A stretch of DNA of 64,000 nucleotides from Pseudomonas psychrophila (GTDB lineage: Bacteria; Pseudomonadota; Gammaproteobacteria; Pseudomonadales; Pseudomonadaceae): the NCBI RefSeq assembly GCF_001043005.1, contig NZ_JYKZ01000006.1, forward strand, positions 238,847 through 302,846, written 5' to 3'. Each line of letters opens with the position of its first letter. Position 1 is the first letter of the stretch. This document shows, in pieces, positions 1 through 10,300 of this stretch. The notes below the pieces were generated by a model, which was not told the origin of the DNA, did not search any database, and saw only the letters and a list, made by a program, of their open reading frames with translations. The translations under genes were made by a program, and so were the position numbers.

Positions 1-49
1 CGGCGAGTGTGACGCGGATGCCGGGTTCGGCGGGCAGGGGGTTGTTCAT
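1..49 (-). CDS. DUF58 domain protein, N-terminal fragment
   Basis: Only the first 16 codons are inside the window (MNNPLPAEPGIRVTLA), running off the left edge. The start ATG lies 3 bp after the stop codon of the moxR gene on the same strand. In Pseudomonas a DUF58 protein with a similar N-terminus usually follows moxR, in a locus that also encodes von Willebrand A proteins. The assignment rests on this position and the short N-terminal resemblance, so it is tentative. Confidence 0.5.
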   Translation of the reverse strand, partial: MNNPLPAEPGIRVTLA

Positions 50-52
50 CGG

Positions 53-1012
<960 letters not shown>

Positions 1013-1228
1013 CGATGACTGTTCCTGAAAAGGACACCGGCGGCGCAAGAATTACACCGGGGCTGGGGGCGTTACTTTAATCCATTGAGGGTGCTGCGGA
1101 CTAATGGCGGTGGGGCTTTTTATGGAAAAACCTGAAAAGCGCCGGGTTGTTGAGAATGGTGCTCATCTGCACGGGGACTTGAGGGGGCGCAGTGTCGTTA
1201 AATTGGGCGTCGATTAGACAAATTGTTT

Positions 1229-1272
1229 AACCGCAGAGTGAGCGCGGGCCTACTCTTTCCCACTCCGCGGTT
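1229..1272 (-). terminator. Hairpin at the end of the LysR gene
   Basis: A 12-bp inverted repeat with one mismatch (1229-1240 and 1261-1272) encloses a 20-base loop and covers most of the LysR stop codon. Read on the minus strand the second arm ends in TTAAAC, so the T-run is weak. It could act as a terminator between the LysR gene and moxR, which are both read leftward. Confidence 0.35.
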
Positions 1273-2155
1273 AGGCTAAGGGGGCGTGATTTTCTGCAAA
1301 ATGCTCCGTCAACAGCGCAGCGAAGGCATCCCGTGGGCCGTGAAGACCGGTTTCGCTGTGCCAGAAAAACAGGTTGGGCATGGGCGCCAGTTCGGCAAAA
1401 CGATAAGTGGTCAGATGGGCGGTGCCGTCAAAACGTTGCAGGATGCCCTCCGGCACCAGTGCCAGCCCGGCACCTGCGCTGACGCAGCCAATGATGCTGC
1501 CCCAGTTAGCGTAATCAACGGTGTTGATTTCCAGTCGGTGCTCGGCCACCCAGTTCTCCAGTGCCGCGCGGTACGGGCAGCCAATAGGCCACATGAATAC
1601 GGTGTGCCGATGCACGTCACCCAGCTGTGAAAGGGGCTCCAGTTCGGGGCTTGCGATCAGCACCAGTTGCTCGTGATACAGCGTTGTTCTGGACAGTTTG
1701 GGCAGGTCGATGCGGCCTGCAACCAGCACGCCGTCCAGACGGTGGTGCTTCACATCATCAAGCAGTTGCTGCGACTTGCCGGTGACCAACTCCAGTGCCA
1801 CTTGGGGGTAGCGTTTATGAAACTGCGCCAGTAGCGGCGGCAATCGCCCTGTAGCACAGGACTCGATTGCGCCGATTCGCAGGTTGCCGGTCGGCACGGC
1901 ATGGGGCGCAACGGCACGTTTTGCCTGATCGACCAACGCCAGGATCTGCTCGCTGTAACCCAGAAATACCTGGCCCGCCGCACTGATGCATAACCCTCGT
2001 CCAGCGCGGGTGAAAAGCGCGGTCCCCAGTTCGCTTTCAAGCTGTTTGATGCGAGTGGTGATGTTGGAGGGCACGCAATGTAACTGCTGGGCGGCCAGTG
2101 CAATGCTGCCGCACTCGGCCACGGCCTTGACCATGCGCAACTGGCTTAGCTCCAT
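1271..2155 (-). CDS. LysR-family transcriptional regulator
   Basis: This 294-residue protein has the standard LysR layout. An N-terminal winged helix (about residues 1-60, with MVKAVAECGSIALAAQQLHC and LESELGTALFTRAGRG) is followed by a substrate-binding domain from about residue 90. An AGGAGTG ribosome site precedes the ATG. The gene is divergent from an EamA-type exporter, with 103 bp between the two starts. This is the usual arrangement in which a LysR protein controls the neighbouring transporter, so the transporter is the likely target. The effector is unknown. Confidence 0.93.
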   Translation of the reverse strand: MELSQLRMVKAVAECGSIALAAQQLHCVPSNITTRIKQLESELGTALFTRAGRGLCISAAGQVFLGYSEQILALVDQAKRAVAPHAVPTGNLRIGAIESCATGRLPPLLAQFHKRYPQVALELVTGKSQQLLDDVKHHRLDGVLVAGRIDLPKLSRTTLYHEQLVLIASPELEPLSQLGDVHRHTVFMWPIGCPYRAALENWVAEHRLEINTVDYANWGSIIGCVSAGAGLALVPEGILQRFDGTAHLTTYRFAELAPMPNLFFWHSETGLHGPRDAFAALLTEHFAENHAPLA

Positions 2156-2258
2156 TGTTCACTCCTGATGAATTCTGGGCTCTTTATATCTCACTTGTGG
2201 GTGGTTGCGAGCGCGATAAACACTGGATGCCACTTCATTTGACTTACAGGTCGTCAAC

Positions 2259-3227
2259 GTGTCGCTCCCGATCAAACTTGCCGCCGCGATGGCCGCTGTA
2301 GTGCTGTGCTGGGCCTATTCACCGATTGGTATCCATATTGGCCTGCAAAGTTACTCGCCGGGACATCTGGCCTTGCTGCGCTTTTTAATCGCCTCGGCGT
2401 TTATGGCAGTGATTGCGCTGTGTATGGGCATCGGCCTGCCCCGGCTGCGGGACGTGCCGTGGCTGATGATGCTGGGTTTCTTTGCGGTGGTGCTGCATCA
2501 CGTGGTGCTGAACATGGGGCAGCGTTGGGTCAGTCCCGGGGCCTCAAGTGTACTCGCGCAAACGGCGCCGCTGTTCAGTACGCTGATTGCGGCCCTGTTT
2601 CTCAAGGAGTCGGTGAGCCGCTGGCGCTGGTCGTGGGTAGCTGTGGGGCTGGCGGGTGTGTTGGTGGTCATCTGGGCCGACAAGGGGGTAGGGGAGTTCC
2701 GGCCTGAAGGGTTGTTGCTGTTGCTGGCCGCGCTGTCATGGAGCATCTATTTCGCGCTGCAAAAGCACTACTGCAATCGCTACAGCCCGCTGACCATTGT
2801 TTGCTACATGATTTGGGCCGGGACGCTGATGCTGTGTGTCTATTGGCCCGGGCTTAAGGAAGAGGTCCTGAATGCGCCGGCGCGGGTAAATGGGGCCGTT
2901 CTGCTTCTGGGATTGTTCCCCAGCGCTCTGGCGTATTTGTTGTGGGGCTATGTGCTGTCGCACACGCAGATCAGTCGATCGGTGGGGGTGATGTACTTGA
3001 TTCCGCCGGTGGCCATGGTCATGGCGGCGTTGATCCTGGGCAGCAAGGTGTCGCCTGGGGTGTTGCTGGGTGCAGCGATTATTGTGGGCAGTGTGATTGC
3101 GATGAGCCGTGAGGGGGCCGCAACAGCAATTTCAGATACCCGTGGGCGAAAACTTGATTGCGATGCCGTGCGTAGCGACGTCATCGCGAGCAAGCCCGCT
3201 CCCACAGAAGCCGCTCACAGGCCGTAA
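2259..3227 (+). CDS. EamA/DMT-family transporter
   Basis: This 322-residue inner-membrane protein has about ten hydrophobic segments and two EamA repeats (roughly residues 10-140 and 155-290), as in metabolite and drug exporters of the DMT superfamily. The start is GTG; ACAGG lies about 8 bases upstream. The last 40 or so residues are hydrophilic and include a stretch read from a REP element (SDVIASKPAPTEAA). They overlap the end of the convergent amidohydrolase gene by 13 bp, so the original C-terminus was probably nearer the MSREGAA segment. The substrate is unknown. Confidence 0.9.
   Translation: MSLPIKLAAAMAAVVLCWAYSPIGIHIGLQSYSPGHLALLRFLIASAFMAVIALCMGIGLPRLRDVPWLMMLGFFAVVLHHVVLNMGQRWVSPGASSVLAQTAPLFSTLIAALFLKESVSRWRWSWVAVGLAGVLVVIWADKGVGEFRPEGLLLLLAALSWSIYFALQKHYCNRYSPLTIVCYMIWAGTLMLCVYWPGLKEEVLNAPARVNGAVLLLGLFPSALAYLLWGYVLSHTQISRSVGVMYLIPPVAMVMAALILGSKVSPGVLLGAAIIVGSVIAMSREGAATAISDTRGRKLDCDAVRSDVIASKPAPTEAAHRP
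3183..3206 (-). repeat. REP element half inside the EamA 3' end
   Basis: A single REP arm (core GCGAGCAAGCCCGCTCCCAC) matching the other REP arms of this window. It is translated as part of the EamA C-terminal tail. Confidence 0.8.
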
Positions 3228-3961
3228 AACCTGCGGGCGTTGTGCCACAGGGCTTGTCGGACACCGTATTCACCCAGTGCGTCGATCAGCAAGGTGATGT
3301 CGCTGTTTTCGAAGGCCCGGGGGGCGCGGGTTGAGGGCAGGTCGGTGCCAAACATCAGGGCGTTTGGGTTGGCACTGTGTATCTGTTGCAGTACGGGTGC
3401 GACATCAAAATCAACCCGGCCAAAGCCACAGGCCTTGATGTGAACTCCGTGTTCAGCCAGGCGCAGCAGGCAGGGCAGGCCTTCGTGGCTTAATCCCAGA
3501 TGATCGATGCTCAGTGCTGGCAAGCGTCGCAGGCGGGCCTCAATACCGGCCAGCTCGCGAGCATCAATGTACAGCTCCGAATGCCAGCCGACTTGCTCAT
3601 GCACGCGTCTGGCCAAGGATTCGAGCTGGTCGAGCTGTTCTGATCCGCCGCGCTTGAGGTTGAAGCGCAGGCCGCGCACACCGTGCTGGTGCAACGTGTG
3701 CAGTTCTGCATCAGTAACGCTGGCCGCGAGCTGGGTGACGCCCACAAAGCCTGGCCCCAGTCGCTTTAAGGCAGCGATCAGGTAAGTCTGATCGAACCCC
3801 TGAAAGGAACCCGAAACCACGGCGCCGCCGACGATGCCCAATGGTTCAACTCGCGACAGGTAGTCATTGACACTGAAAAAATCAGGCAGATAGCCGTTGT
3901 TGGGTATTAACGGGTAAGCGCGATCAATGATGTGGCAGTGAGCGTCGAAGATCGGTGGCAT
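3215..3961 (-). CDS. Amidohydrolase 2 family protein (TIM-barrel metal hydrolase)
   Basis: This 248-residue protein resembles the amidohydrolase-2 (PF04909) family, which includes 2-pyrone-4,6-dicarboxylate lactonase and related hydrolases. The metal-binding motif DAHCHIID is at residues 6-13, a barrel histidine occurs in SIDHLG, and the typical aspartate is in MFGTDLPS. The start MPPIFDAHCH was chosen because all upstream in-frame sequence is REP repeat. The start codon lies exactly at the edge of the 227-bp tandem repeat, so its upstream region is the repeated unit. The gene is convergent with and overlaps the EamA gene by 13 bp. The substrate is unknown. Confidence 0.85.
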   Translation of the reverse strand: MPPIFDAHCHIIDRAYPLIPNNGYLPDFFSVNDYLSRVEPLGIVGGAVVSGSFQGFDQTYLIAALKRLGPGFVGVTQLAASVTDAELHTLHQHGVRGLRFNLKRGGSEQLDQLESLARRVHEQVGWHSELYIDARELAGIEARLRRLPALSIDHLGLSHEGLPCLLRLAEHGVHIKACGFGRVDFDVAPVLQQIHSANPNALMFGTDLPSTRAPRAFENSDITLLIDALGEYGVRQALWHNARRFYGL

Positions 3962-4611
3962 CTGGTTGTGAGCTCCAGTGGAAGTGCATAGCTGTGGGAG
4001 CGAGCCTGCTCGCGATGCAGGCGCCGCGGCCTGTCTGGCCCACCGCATTGAGACCATCGCGAGCAGGCTCGCTCCCACAATGCGGGCTGCCCTGCTGGGC
4101 TCCCTTGCTCAGTGAGGGTTATTTTAGTTCGCTGACGTAGGTGCCTGTTCCCTTGAGCACGTCTGTATCGCCTGCACCAATTCTGCATCTGGTTGTGAGC
4201 TCCAGTGGAAATGCATAACTGTGGGAGCGAGCCTGCTCGCGATTCAGGCGACGCGGCCTGTCTGGCCCACCGCATTGAGACCATCGCGAGCAGGCTCGCT
4301 CCCACAATGCGGGCTGCCCTGCAGGGCTCCCTTGCTCAGTGAGGGTTATTTTAGTTCGCTGACGTAGGTGCCTGTTCCCTTGAGCACGTCTGTATCGCCT
4401 GCACCAATTCTGCATCTGGTTGTGAGCTCCAGTGGAGGTGCAGAGCTGTGGGAGCGAGCCTGCTCGCGATTCAGGCGACGCGGCCTGTCTGGCCCATCGC
4501 ATTGAGACCATCGCGAGCAGGCTCGCTCCCACAATGCGGACTGCCCTGCAGGGCTCCCTTGCTCAGTGAGGGTTATTTTAGTTCGCTGACGTAGGTGCCG
4601 GTTCCCTTGAG
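3958..4611. repeat. Tandem 227-bp repeat (about 2.9 copies), each with a REPIN and a copied gene end
   Basis: The unit starts at 3958, 4185 and 4412. The first two copies are exactly 227 bp and the third continues into the intact neighbouring gene after about 200 bp. Each copy carries an inverted pair of REP arms (3993-4079, 4220-4306, 4447-4533) and the last codons of the flanking hypothetical gene (ending TGTYVSELK, then stop). In the two extra copies the coding piece reads IGAGDTDVLKGTGTYVSELK, whereas the intact gene has about 30 residues between LKG and GTGTYV. Each extra copy therefore carries a deletion between two short CTTGAG-containing sites. Copies differ by only a few bases, so the duplication looks recent. 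Confidence 0.9.
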
Positions 4612-4929
4612 GATGTTCTGCAAGGTTTCTTCGACTTCTGCCAGGTCTGCGGCCGCTGTGCTGTGGTGGATTTCCAGGTGGTCGTCGCCTTTGAGCACGT
4701 CTGTATCGCCTGCACCGATTTCGATCAGCAGGCGGGTAGGGCTCAAGGTGACTTTCACACCGTCCAGTGTGGAAGGCTCGTCCTCAAGGGTGATTTCCAG
4801 CTCGTCTTCATCGGGGTAGCGGGTCATCAGGAACATTTCGCCACCGTCTGTGTGGCAGCACAACATAGCCATGTTGTCTTCTTCGTCATCGCACGGGTTG
4901 GCAAGCAGGTGGTCGGTGGTCATTTGCAT
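4573..4929 (-). CDS. Conserved hypothetical acidic protein
   Basis: This 118-residue acidic protein matches no family I can name. The start MQMTTDHLLANPCDDEEDN is preferred because AGGA lies 7 bases before it. It has no signal peptide or membrane segment. It contains a CC pair (residues about 28-29) and a segment rich in Asp and Glu (TRYPDEDELEITLEDE). The last 9 codons and the following intergenic region were copied into the adjacent tandem repeat. It looks like a real gene because its end is the parent sequence of the repeats and the codon use is normal for the window. Confidence 0.7.
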   Translation of the reverse strand: MQMTTDHLLANPCDDEEDNMAMLCCHTDGGEMFLMTRYPDEDELEITLEDEPSTLDGVKVTLSPTRLLIEIGAGDTDVLKGDDHLEIHHSTAAADLAEVEETLQNILKGTGTYVSELK

Positions 4930-5151
4930 GGGGAGTTCCTGGCGCCCTGGGCGCGGGTAAGTCGAACAGAGGCCGATTTTGCCAGCCTGAACCGATTTGT
5001 GCATGTTTGAATGGTGCAACAGGGCAAATGGTCAGTTATTTCTGATACTCACCACAGAAAGTACGGTGCTTTTATGAAGGTTTTTCGCTTGCGAATGCTA
5101 GGGTTATTCACTGACAGCGCTTGAGGTTGCGTCCCGATGACCGAATATGTC

Positions 5152-5177
5152 GCCGCACCGTAAGCAGGTGGTGCGGC
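5152..5177. other. Stable hairpin upstream of gdhB
   Basis: GCCGCACC and GGTGCGGC form an 8-bp perfect stem with a 10-base loop. No T-run follows on either strand, so it is not a classical terminator. It lies in the 495-bp gap between the hypothetical gene and gdhB. Confidence 0.4.
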
Positions 5178-5271
5178 TCAATCGTTAAGCTGCGCGGTGA
5201 TAGTTATCTCTAAAGGCACAGCCTGTTTATCCGGCAGTCGTTTTTGTAGATACCCATCCTGGAACGTGAAT

Positions 5272-5287
5272 GTGACCCGTGGGTCAC
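5272..5287. promoter_or_regulatory. Perfect palindrome upstream of gdhB
   Basis: GTGACCCGTGGGTCAC is a perfect palindrome, written as two 7-bp arms around GT, about 140 bp before the gdhB start. This size and symmetry suit a dimeric regulator or a small cruciform. No regulator gene is adjacent, so the binding protein is unknown. The rest of this gap (4930-5424) shows no open reading frame I would trust. Confidence 0.4.
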
Positions 5288-5424
5288 GGCCAGCTTCACC
5301 TCCCTGTCATGCTGTGCGTTGAAGGTGAACTGCCAAGATAGACCTTGCACAGTATTGGCGGCTCCCCACGCGGGAACAGCATGCGACGCTTCTCTCAATA
5401 ACAAGCCCAAGCGGAGTACCACAG

Positions 5425-8400
5425 ATGGCGTTCTTCACCGCAGCCAGCAAAGCCGACTTCCAGCATCAACTGCAAGCAGCACTGGCGCAGCACATCAGTG
5501 AACAGGCACTGCCACAAGTGGCGCTGTTCGCTGAGCAATTCTTCGGCATTATTTCTCTGGATGAACTCACTCAACGTCGGATGTCCGACCTGGCCGGCTG
5601 CACACTGTCGGCCTGGCGTCTGTTGGAACGCTTCGACCCTGCACAGCCGCAAGTGCGGGTCTTTAACCCTGATTACGAACGCCATGGCTGGCAGTCGACG
5701 CACACTGCTGTTGAAGTGCTGCATCACGACTTGCCGTTCCTGGTGGACTCGGTGCGTACCGAGCTGAACCGTCGCGGTTACAGCATTCACACTCTGCAAA
5801 CCACGGTGTTGAGCGTTCGCCGCGGCAGCAAGGGCGAGTTGTTGGAGGTCCTGCCCAAGGGCACTGCTGGCGAAGGCGTCTCGCAAGAGTCGCTGATGTA
5901 CCTGGAAATCGATCGCTGCGCCCATGTTGCCGAATTGAATGTGCTGAGCAAGGAACTGGAACAGGTTCTGGGTGAAGTGCGCGTGGCGGTGGCTGATTTT
6001 GAGCCGATGAAGGCCAAGGTGCAGGAGTTGCTGGCCAGTGTCGACAACTGCCAGTACGCCGTCGATACCGACGAGAAAGCCGAAGTCAAAAGCTTCCTGG
6101 AGTGGCTGGTGGGTAACCACTTCACGTTCCTGGGCTACGAAGAATTTGTGGTACGTGACGAGGCAGATGGCGGGCATATTGAATATGACGCCGACTCTTT
6201 CCTCGGTCTGACCAAGCTGCTGCGCGCGGGGCTGACTGCCGAAGACCTGCGAATTGAAGATTACGCCGTCAGCTACCTGCGCATGCCGACCCTGTTGTCG
6301 TTTGCCAAGGCGGCACATCCAAGCCGCGTGCATCGCCCGGCTTACCCGGACTATGTGTCGATCCGCCAGATCGATGCCGACGGCAAGGTCATCAAGGAAT
6401 GCCGCTTTATGGGCTTGTACACCTCCTCGGTGTATGGCGAAAGCGTGCGGGTGATCCCTTATATCCGTCGCAAGGTTGCAGAAATCGAGCGTCGCTCCGG
6501 CTTCCAGCCCAAGGCTCACCTGGGCAAGGAACTGGCCCAGGTCGTTGAAGTGCTGCCCCGTGACGATTTGTTCCAGACGCCGGTGGATGAGTTGTTCACC
6601 ACCGTGATGTCGATCGTACAAATCCAGGAGCGCAACAAGATTCGCGTGTTCCTGCGCAAAGACCCGTATGGCCGTTTCTGCTACTGCCTGGCGTACGTGC
6701 CGCGTGATGTGTACTCCACCGAGGTGCGGCAGAAGATCCAGCAGGTGCTGATGGAGCGTCTGCAGGCTTCTGATTGCGAGTTCTGGACCTTCTTCTCAGA
6801 GTCGGTACTGGCCCGCGTGCAACTGATTCTGCGGGTTGATCCTAAGAACCGGATCGATATCGACCCGCTGCTGTTGGAAAAAGAAGTGGTTCAGGCCTGC
6901 CGCAGCTGGCAGGACGACTATGCGAGCCTGGTGGTTGAAAGCTTCGGCGAGGCCAACGGCACCAAAGTGCTGTCTGACTTCCCCAAAGGCTTCCCGGCAG
7001 GTTACCGCGAGCGCTTTGCCGCGCACTCGGCCGTGGTCGACATGCAGCACCTGATGAGCCTGAGCGAAAAAAACCCGCTGGTGATGAGTTTCTATCAGCC
7101 GCTGGGTCAAAGTGCCGGTCAGGAACTGCATTGCAAGCTGTATCACGCTGATACGCCACTCGCGCTGTCCGATGTGCTGCCGATTCTGGAAAACCTTGGC
7201 CTGCGGGTTCTGGGTGAGTTCCCGTACCGCCTGCGTCATGCCAATGGTCGTGAGTTCTGGATCCATGACTTTGCTTTCACCGCGGGTGAAGGCTTGAATC
7301 TGGATATCCAGCAACTCAACGACACGCTGCAGGATGCGTTCGTGCATATCGTGCGCGGCGATGCCGAGAACGATGCGTTCAACCGTCTGGTACTGACCGC
7401 CGGCTTGCCGTGGCGCGATGTGGCGTTGCTGCGTGCTTACGCCCGTTACCTGAAGCAGATCCGCCTGGGCTTTGACTTGGGTTACATCGCCAGCACCCTG
7501 AACAACCACACCGATATCGCTCGCGAGTTGACCCGGTTGTTCAAGACCCGTTTCTACCTGGCGCGCAAGCTGACGGCCGAAGACCTGGAAGACAAGCAAC
7601 AGCGTCTGGAGCAGGCCATTCTGACGGCACTGGACGACGTCCAGGTGCTTAACGAAGACCGCATCCTGCGTCGTTATCTGGACTTGATCAAAGCCACGCT
7701 GCGTACCAACTTCTACCAACCGGATGCCAACGGTCACAACCGTTCGTACTTCAGCTTCAAGTTCAACCCGCACCTGATCCCCGAGCTGCCAAAGCCGGTG
7801 CCCAAGTTTGAAATCTTCGTTTACTCGCCACGGGTTGAAGGCGTGCACCTGCGCTTCGGTAACGTGGCTCGCGGCGGTTTGCGCTGGTCGGACCGCGAAG
7901 AAGATTTCCGTACCGAAGTGCTGGGCCTGGTAAAAGCCCAGCAGGTGAAGAACTCGGTCATTGTGCCGGTGGGCGCCAAGGGCGGTTTCGTACCGCGTCG
8001 CTTGCCATTGGGCGGCGGTCGTGACGAGATCCAGGCTGAGGCAATTGCCTGCTACCGGATCTTTATCTCAGGCTTGCTGGACATCACTGACAACCTCAAG
8101 GACGGTGCTCTGGTACCGCCTTTGAACGTGGTTCGTCACGATGACGATGACCCGTACCTGGTGGTCGCGGCCGACAAGGGCACAGCGACCTTCTCCGACA
8201 TCGCCAACGGCATTGCCATCGATTACGGCTTCTGGCTGGGCGATGCGTTCGCGTCGGGCGGCTCGGCCGGTTATGACCATAAAAAGATGGGCATTACCGC
8301 CAAGGGTGCCTGGGTGGGCGTGCAGCGTCACTTTAAAGAGCGCGGGATCAACGTCCAGAAAGACAGCATCAGCGTGGTCGGTGTCGGCGATATGGCCGGT

Positions 8401-10281
8401 GACGTGTTCGGAAACGGCTTGTTGATGTCGGACACACTGCAACTGGTTGCGGCCTTTAACCACCTGCACATCTTCATCGATCCAAATCCGGAGCCTGCCA
8501 ACAGCTTCGTTGAGCGTCAGCGCCTGTTCGATCTGCCGCGTTCGGCCTGGTCAGACTACGACACCAGCATCATGTCGGCGGGCGGCGGGATCTTCTCGCG
8601 CAGCGCAAAAAGCATCGCCATCTCCTCAGAGATGAAAGAGCGTTTTGCAATCACTGCTGACAAGCTGACACCGACCGAGCTGCTCAATGCCTTGCTCAAG
8701 GCACCGGTGGATCTGTTGTGGAACGGCGGCATCGGTACTTACGTCAAAGCCAGCAGCGAAAGCCACGCCGATGTCGGCGACAAGGCTAACGATGCGTTGC
8801 GCGTCAATGGCAATGAACTGCGCTGCAAGGTAGTGGGTGAGGGCGGCAACCTGGGCATGACCCAGCTGGGCCGTGTTGAATTCAACCTCAATGGCGGTGG
8901 TTCCAACACCGACTTTATCGACAACGCCGGCGGCGTTGACTGCTCTGACCACGAAGTGAATATCAAAATCCTGCTCAACGAAGTTGTGCAGGCCGGTGAT
9001 ATGACCGAGAAGCAGCGCAATCAATTGCTGGGCAGCATGACCGACGAAGTGGGCGGTCTGGTGCTGGGCAACAACTACAAGCAGACCCAGGCCATTTCGT
9101 TGGCGGCCCGTCGTGCTTATGAGCGGATTGCCGAATACAAGCGCCTGATGAACGATCTGGAAGCTCGTGGCAAGCTGGACCGTGCCATTGAGTTCCTGCC
9201 ATCTGAAGAGCAGCTTAACGAGCGCGTTGCAGCAGGCCATGGCCTGACCCGTGCCGAACTGTCGGTGCTGATCTCGTACAGCAAGATCGACCTCAAGGAA
9301 GCCTTGCTCAACTCTCTGGTGCCCGATGATGACTATCTGACCCGGGACATGGAAACCGCGTTCCCGCCGATGCTGGTCAGCAAGTTTGCCGAAGCCATGC
9401 GTCGTCACCGTCTGAAGCGCGAAATCGTCAGCACCCAGATCGCCAATGATCTGGTCAACCATATGGGCATCACCTTTGTTGAGCGCTTGAAAGAGTCGAC
9501 CGGCATGAGTGCAGCGAACGTGGCGGGTGCTTACGTCATCGTGCGCGACATTTTCCATCTCCCGCACTGGTTCCGTCAGATCGAAGCACTGGACTATCAG
9601 GTACCGGCTGAAATCCAGCTGGCGCTGATGGATGAGCTGATGCGTCTGGGTCGCCGTGCTACACGCTGGTTCCTGCGCAGCCGTCGTAACGAACTGGATG
9701 CGGCGCGTGATGTGGCGCATTTCGGTCCGCATCTGGCAGCGTTGGGTCTCAAGCTCGACGAACTGCTGGAAGGTCCGACCCGCGAAGGCTGGCAGACCCG
9801 TTATCAGGCTTACGTGGCCGCGGGCGTGCCGGAATTGCTGGCGCGGATGGTGGCGGGTACTACGCACCTGTATACCTTGTTGCCGATTATCGAAGCCTCG
9901 GATGTGACTGGCCAGAACGCTGCCGATGTGGCGAAGGCGTATTTCGCCGTGGGCAGCGCACTGGACCTGACCTGGTACTTGCAGCAGATCAGCAACTTGC
10001 CGGTTGAAAACAACTGGCAGGCGCTGGCCCGTGAAGCGTTCCGCGACGATATCGACTGGCAGCAGCGTGCAATTACCGTTTCGGTGCTGCAGATGGCTGA
10101 TGCTCCCGAGGACATCGAAGGGCGTCTGGCATTGTGGCTTGAGCAGAACAACTCGATGGTTGAGCGCTGGCGCTCGATGCTGGTCGATCTGCGTGCTGCC
10201 ACTGGCAACGATTACGCGATGTACGCGGTGGCCAACCGTGAGTTGCTTGACCTGGCACTGAGCGGTCAATCCGTGATCTGA
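5425..10281 (+). CDS. gdhB: NAD-specific glutamate dehydrogenase, large (180 kDa) class
   Basis: This is the very large NAD-dependent glutamate dehydrogenase (1618 residues, close to the roughly 1620 of P. aeruginosa GdhB). It oxidatively deaminates glutamate to 2-oxoglutarate and ammonia and serves mainly in amino-acid catabolism. A long N-terminal regulatory part (about 1-700) precedes the catalytic region. In the catalytic region GAKGGFVPRR (Lys 852) and the glycine-rich SVVGVGDMAGDVFGNG of the NAD-binding fold are visible, followed by a helical C-terminal part. The ATG has AGCGGAG about 9 bases upstream. It is a single-gene unit ending at a strong bidirectional terminator. Confidence 0.97.
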   Translation: MAFFTAASKADFQHQLQAALAQHISEQALPQVALFAEQFFGIISLDELTQRRMSDLAGCTLSAWRLLERFDPAQPQVRVFNPDYERHGWQSTHTAVEVLHHDLPFLVDSVRTELNRRGYSIHTLQTTVLSVRRGSKGELLEVLPKGTAGEGVSQESLMYLEIDRCAHVAELNVLSKELEQVLGEVRVAVADFEPMKAKVQELLASVDNCQYAVDTDEKAEVKSFLEWLVGNHFTFLGYEEFVVRDEADGGHIEYDADSFLGLTKLLRAGLTAEDLRIEDYAVSYLRMPTLLSFAKAAHPSRVHRPAYPDYVSIRQIDADGKVIKECRFMGLYTSSVYGESVRVIPYIRRKVAEIERRSGFQPKAHLGKELAQVVEVLPRDDLFQTPVDELFTTVMSIVQIQERNKIRVFLRKDPYGRFCYCLAYVPRDVYSTEVRQKIQQVLMERLQASDCEFWTFFSESVLARVQLILRVDPKNRIDIDPLLLEKEVVQACRSWQDDYASLVVESFGEANGTKVLSDFPKGFPAGYRERFAAHSAVVDMQHLMSLSEKNPLVMSFYQPLGQSAGQELHCKLYHADTPLALSDVLPILENLGLRVLGEFPYRLRHANGREFWIHDFAFTAGEGLNLDIQQLNDTLQDAFVHIVRGDAENDAFNRLVLTAGLPWRDVALLRAYARYLKQIRLGFDLGYIASTLNNHTDIARELTRLFKTRFYLARKLTAEDLEDKQQRLEQAILTALDDVQVLNEDRILRRYLDLIKATLRTNFYQPDANGHNRSYFSFKFNPHLIPELPKPVPKFEIFVYSPRVEGVHLRFGNVARGGLRWSDREEDFRTEVLGLVKAQQVKNSVIVPVGAKGGFVPRRLPLGGGRDEIQAEAIACYRIFISGLLDITDNLKDGALVPPLNVVRHDDDDPYLVVAADKGTATFSDIANGIAIDYGFWLGDAFASGGSAGYDHKKMGITAKGAWVGVQRHFKERGINVQKDSISVVGVGDMAGDVFGNGLLMSDTLQLVAAFNHLHIFIDPNPEPANSFVERQRLFDLPRSAWSDYDTSIMSAGGGIFSRSAKSIAISSEMKERFAITADKLTPTELLNALLKAPVDLLWNGGIGTYVKASSESHADVGDKANDALRVNGNELRCKVVGEGGNLGMTQLGRVEFNLNGGGSNTDFIDNAGGVDCSDHEVNIKILLNEVVQAGDMTEKQRNQLLGSMTDEVGGLVLGNNYKQTQAISLAARRAYERIAEYKRLMNDLEARGKLDRAIEFLPSEEQLNERVAAGHGLTRAELSVLISYSKIDLKEALLNSLVPDDDYLTRDMETAFPPMLVSKFAEAMRRHRLKREIVSTQIANDLVNHMGITFVERLKESTGMSAANVAGAYVIVRDIFHLPHWFRQIEALDYQVPAEIQLALMDELMRLGRRATRWFLRSRRNELDAARDVAHFGPHLAALGLKLDELLEGPTREGWQTRYQAYVAAGVPELLARMVAGTTHLYTLLPIIEASDVTGQNAADVAKAYFAVGSALDLTWYLQQISNLPVENNWQALAREAFRDDIDWQQRAITVSVLQMADAPEDIEGRLALWLEQNNSMVERWRSMLVDLRAATGNDYAMYAVANRELLDLALSGQSVI

Positions 10282-10300
10282 CTGGCCAAGCAGTAAAAAA

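Noticed and set aside
3907..4534. Frames beginning MGASLLAM in the tandem repeat
   Set aside because: They are translations of REP arms; the only real coding parts are the copied ends of the neighbouring gene.
3958..4611. CRISPR-like array
   Set aside because: The units are 227 bp with no unique spacers between short repeats, so this is a tandem duplication.
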